Part shown: piece after piece, positions 62,701 to 64,000 of the stretch
Numbering within the stretch: position 1 is the stretch's first letter
Layout: the number at the start of each line of letters is the position of its first letter
From: Eucalyptus grandis
Taxonomy: Eukaryota; Streptophyta; Magnoliopsida; Myrtales; Myrtaceae
Assembly: GCF_016545825.1 (NCBI RefSeq)
Contig: NC_052621.1
Span: forward strand, 14,284,199-14,348,198
Direction of reading: 5' to 3'
Length of the DNA stretch: 64,000 nucleotides
Notes under the pieces: model-generated
Told to the model about the DNA's origin: nothing
Databases searched by the model: none
Seen by the model: the letters and a program-made list of their open reading frames with translations, nothing else
Program-made: the position numbers and the translations under genes

Positions 62701-64000
62701 TCTTTGCTCCCTTGAAGTTTCTCCCATGGATGGCCAGACATTAACTGAAGCCCTCCATGCCCATGGAATCAATGTTCGTTATATTGGAAAGGTAACTTTA
62801 TAAGATAAAAGTTTAAGCTTATCTAAGGCTTCAAAGTCAGGCTTGAACAAAAAAATATCATACTTAATGAAGAAATCCTAGAAGTTGTGTCATATTATAC
62901 ATTAATTTACTCTTGACTTCTGCAAACTGCATCTTAATGACAGGTGGCGGATGGGACCAAACATTTGCCACATCTTTGGGATCTATGTTCTAATGAAATT
63001 GTGGTTAGGTCAGCGAAGCACCTGCTGAAGGTCAGTCTGGCTTACCAAGTAATTTGATTGATTTCTGAATTCTTGGGGAAAAAACTTAACCAAGAAATAA
63101 AGCTGCTTGGGTTTATTGCGGTTGGATATGTGATTGTTGGCTTATTGCTGCCTAAGTTTTTTTTTTGGGTCAATTTTACCTGCATTGAAATGAGAATTTT
63201 TTCCTGTTAATTACATTTACATTGGGAAAATGATGCATCACTTTTAACCTGGAAAATCTTGTACTATGAGTAAACATCCAAATTAAATGCATGTCGAGAA
63301 TGTTGGCTGATCTATGCATGGATAACCAAGTTCAGGTGACATATATCGTGGAATAAACTCTTTAAGCCATAGCTGCTAATAGGCTTACAGTTTTCTTTGG
63401 TGTGAAAACTTGATAACTGCAAGCATAATTTGAGGTATTTGCGTGCACGAAAGCTTTTCTGAGTAAGTGGTGAAGCTTTTGGTTTCTTTGACTCTGAACG
63501 TTGAATCTTAAATTTGTCTTTTTTTAATATCATCCAATGAAGCTGATAATGGTCCTTTAGTTTCTTGAGCCTGTATTACATGATATGCTATGGTTGCAGA
63601 GACCAATCTTATTGTTCATTATTGATTTTGCAGGATATTTTGAGGGATACGGAAGATCATGATCTTGGTCCTACAATATCACATTTTCTCAATTGCTTCT
63701 TTGGACAGAGTCAGGGTATTAATCCAAGAGGGATGCGTAACAATGTGCAGTCTAGGATCCCTAAGAAGGTACATTATAATTCTCTAATTTGCCATTCTTT
63801 CATTAGTGGTGATATTTCAGGCAGTTATCTGTGTTTCTGTAACAGTATGTTAGGAAAGGGGAGGCGTCTTCCTAACAGAGAAGTCACTGCATCTTTTTCG
63901 CTTGAGAAGATTAAGCTAGTCGTATCTAAAGCAATAGCTTAGTTTAGCATCAAGGGAAATGTGGTCATTCTATTTATAATGTTGATTGTCTTCAGGACCA
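53762..64000 (+). CDS. FMT: Clustered mitochondria protein (CLU/FRIENDLY), 5' part of gene, runs off window
   Basis: Cytosolic protein needed for normal mitochondrial distribution; plant orthologue of CLU, FRIENDLY in Arabidopsis. Exons: 53762-54008, 54643-54704, 55079-55268, 55353-55493, 55578-55734, 55824-56017, 56100-56201, 57668-57803, 57933-58061, 58402-58795, 59265-59369, 60431-60549, 61237-61345, 61424-61561, 62406-62537, 62621-62791, 62944-63030, 63634-63768 and 63996 onward. Phases agree throughout, giving about 917 codons without a stop, roughly two-thirds of the expected length. Residues 1-82 are low-complexity with a polyalanine run. DLHLYPVPVKTQSG opens the CLU N-terminal region; DHRRDAARAEDALSL to HYLLDLMRVTPRD (about 365-690) is the CLU domain; EIAADEENVKKVS onward (about 786) begins the central region. 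TPRs lie beyond the window. Intron 15 has a GC donor (62538). The start MAGKSNKGK matches the family's N-terminus; REC-type paralogues begin differently. Confidence 0.92.
57065..57540 (+). mobile_element. Degenerate TRIM-like retroelement in CLU intron 7
   Basis: Intron 7 (56202-57667) contains two diverged terminal-repeat-like pieces, AGTCCCATATTGGCTGGGAG (about 57073) and AATCCCACATTGGTGGATGA (about 57437), each followed by an ACAC(T/C)CACC...AATGG block. After the first comes ATGGTATCAGAGTAGG (57182-57197), a Met-tRNA primer-binding site; before the second is GTGGGAAATTTGTAACACTC. Short repeats, PBS and no coding interior match TRIM elements. Exact ends not determined. Confidence 0.55.
62538..62543 (+). 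other. GC-type 5' splice site of CLU intron 15
   Basis: Exon 15 ends AATGAAGAG and is followed by GCAAGT; the intron ends TTATTAG before GAAATAGCTGCAGATG. Joining here keeps the frame and gives NEEEIAADEENVKK, the conserved junction of the family. Apart from GC for GT the donor is a strong consensus, typical of plant GC-AG introns. Confidence 0.7.

Overview
This is plant nuclear DNA: AT-rich spacers, short exons with GT-AG introns, and nested plant-type transposons. The only clearly host-type coding sequences are a 2-oxoglutarate/Fe(II) oxygenase gene, present three times on the minus strand, and the first 18 exons (plus 5 bases of exon 19) of a CLU/FRIENDLY gene on the plus strand. A eudicot is likely. 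The style of the repeats makes me think of Myrtaceae (Eucalyptus-like), but that is an impression only.

Layout. Unit A (1-27128): end of a TAA-flanked MITE, oxygenase copy A (535-3285), its promoter, a 17.4-kb non-coding LTR retroelement (4225-21632), then spacer and a duplicated copy of the CLU promoter ending about 20 bp before the point where the CLU start codon would be. The LTR element holds a PIF/Harbinger transposon (7407-18494), which holds an L1-type LINE (12177-18270), which holds about 1 kb of foreign DNA. A MULE-like foldback element (18799-19887), a 3.2-kb solo LTR (22528-25725) and a 527-bp solo LTR (26392-26918) are further insertions. A connector (27129-32295) carries a second MULE-like element, itself split by an inverted 3.7-kb copy of the large solo LTR. 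Unit B (32296-47678): complete MITE, oxygenase copy B (33139-35891), and the same LTR element with the same Harbinger insertion but no LINE, plus its own MULE-like insertion; it is cut off inside the second LTR. Unit C (47679-53761): truncated MITE, oxygenase copy C (48505-51258) and an uninterrupted spacer reaching the CLU gene (53762 to the window end). C has the empty site for the LTR element, so it keeps the pre-insertion arrangement.

The copies act as each other's empty-site controls, so target-site duplications and insertion order can be read directly. The three oxygenase genes each assemble into an intact 366-codon frame; A and C encode the same protein and B differs by one Ile-to-Val change. 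A is nearly identical to C from the window start to about 2.9 kb but not further 5', which suggests gene conversion or an assembly effect. CLU acts in mitochondrial distribution; the oxygenase is an uncharacterised soluble enzyme. I see no functional link between them beyond their divergent arrangement. I found no defence system, CRISPR array, rRNA gene or intact tRNA gene.
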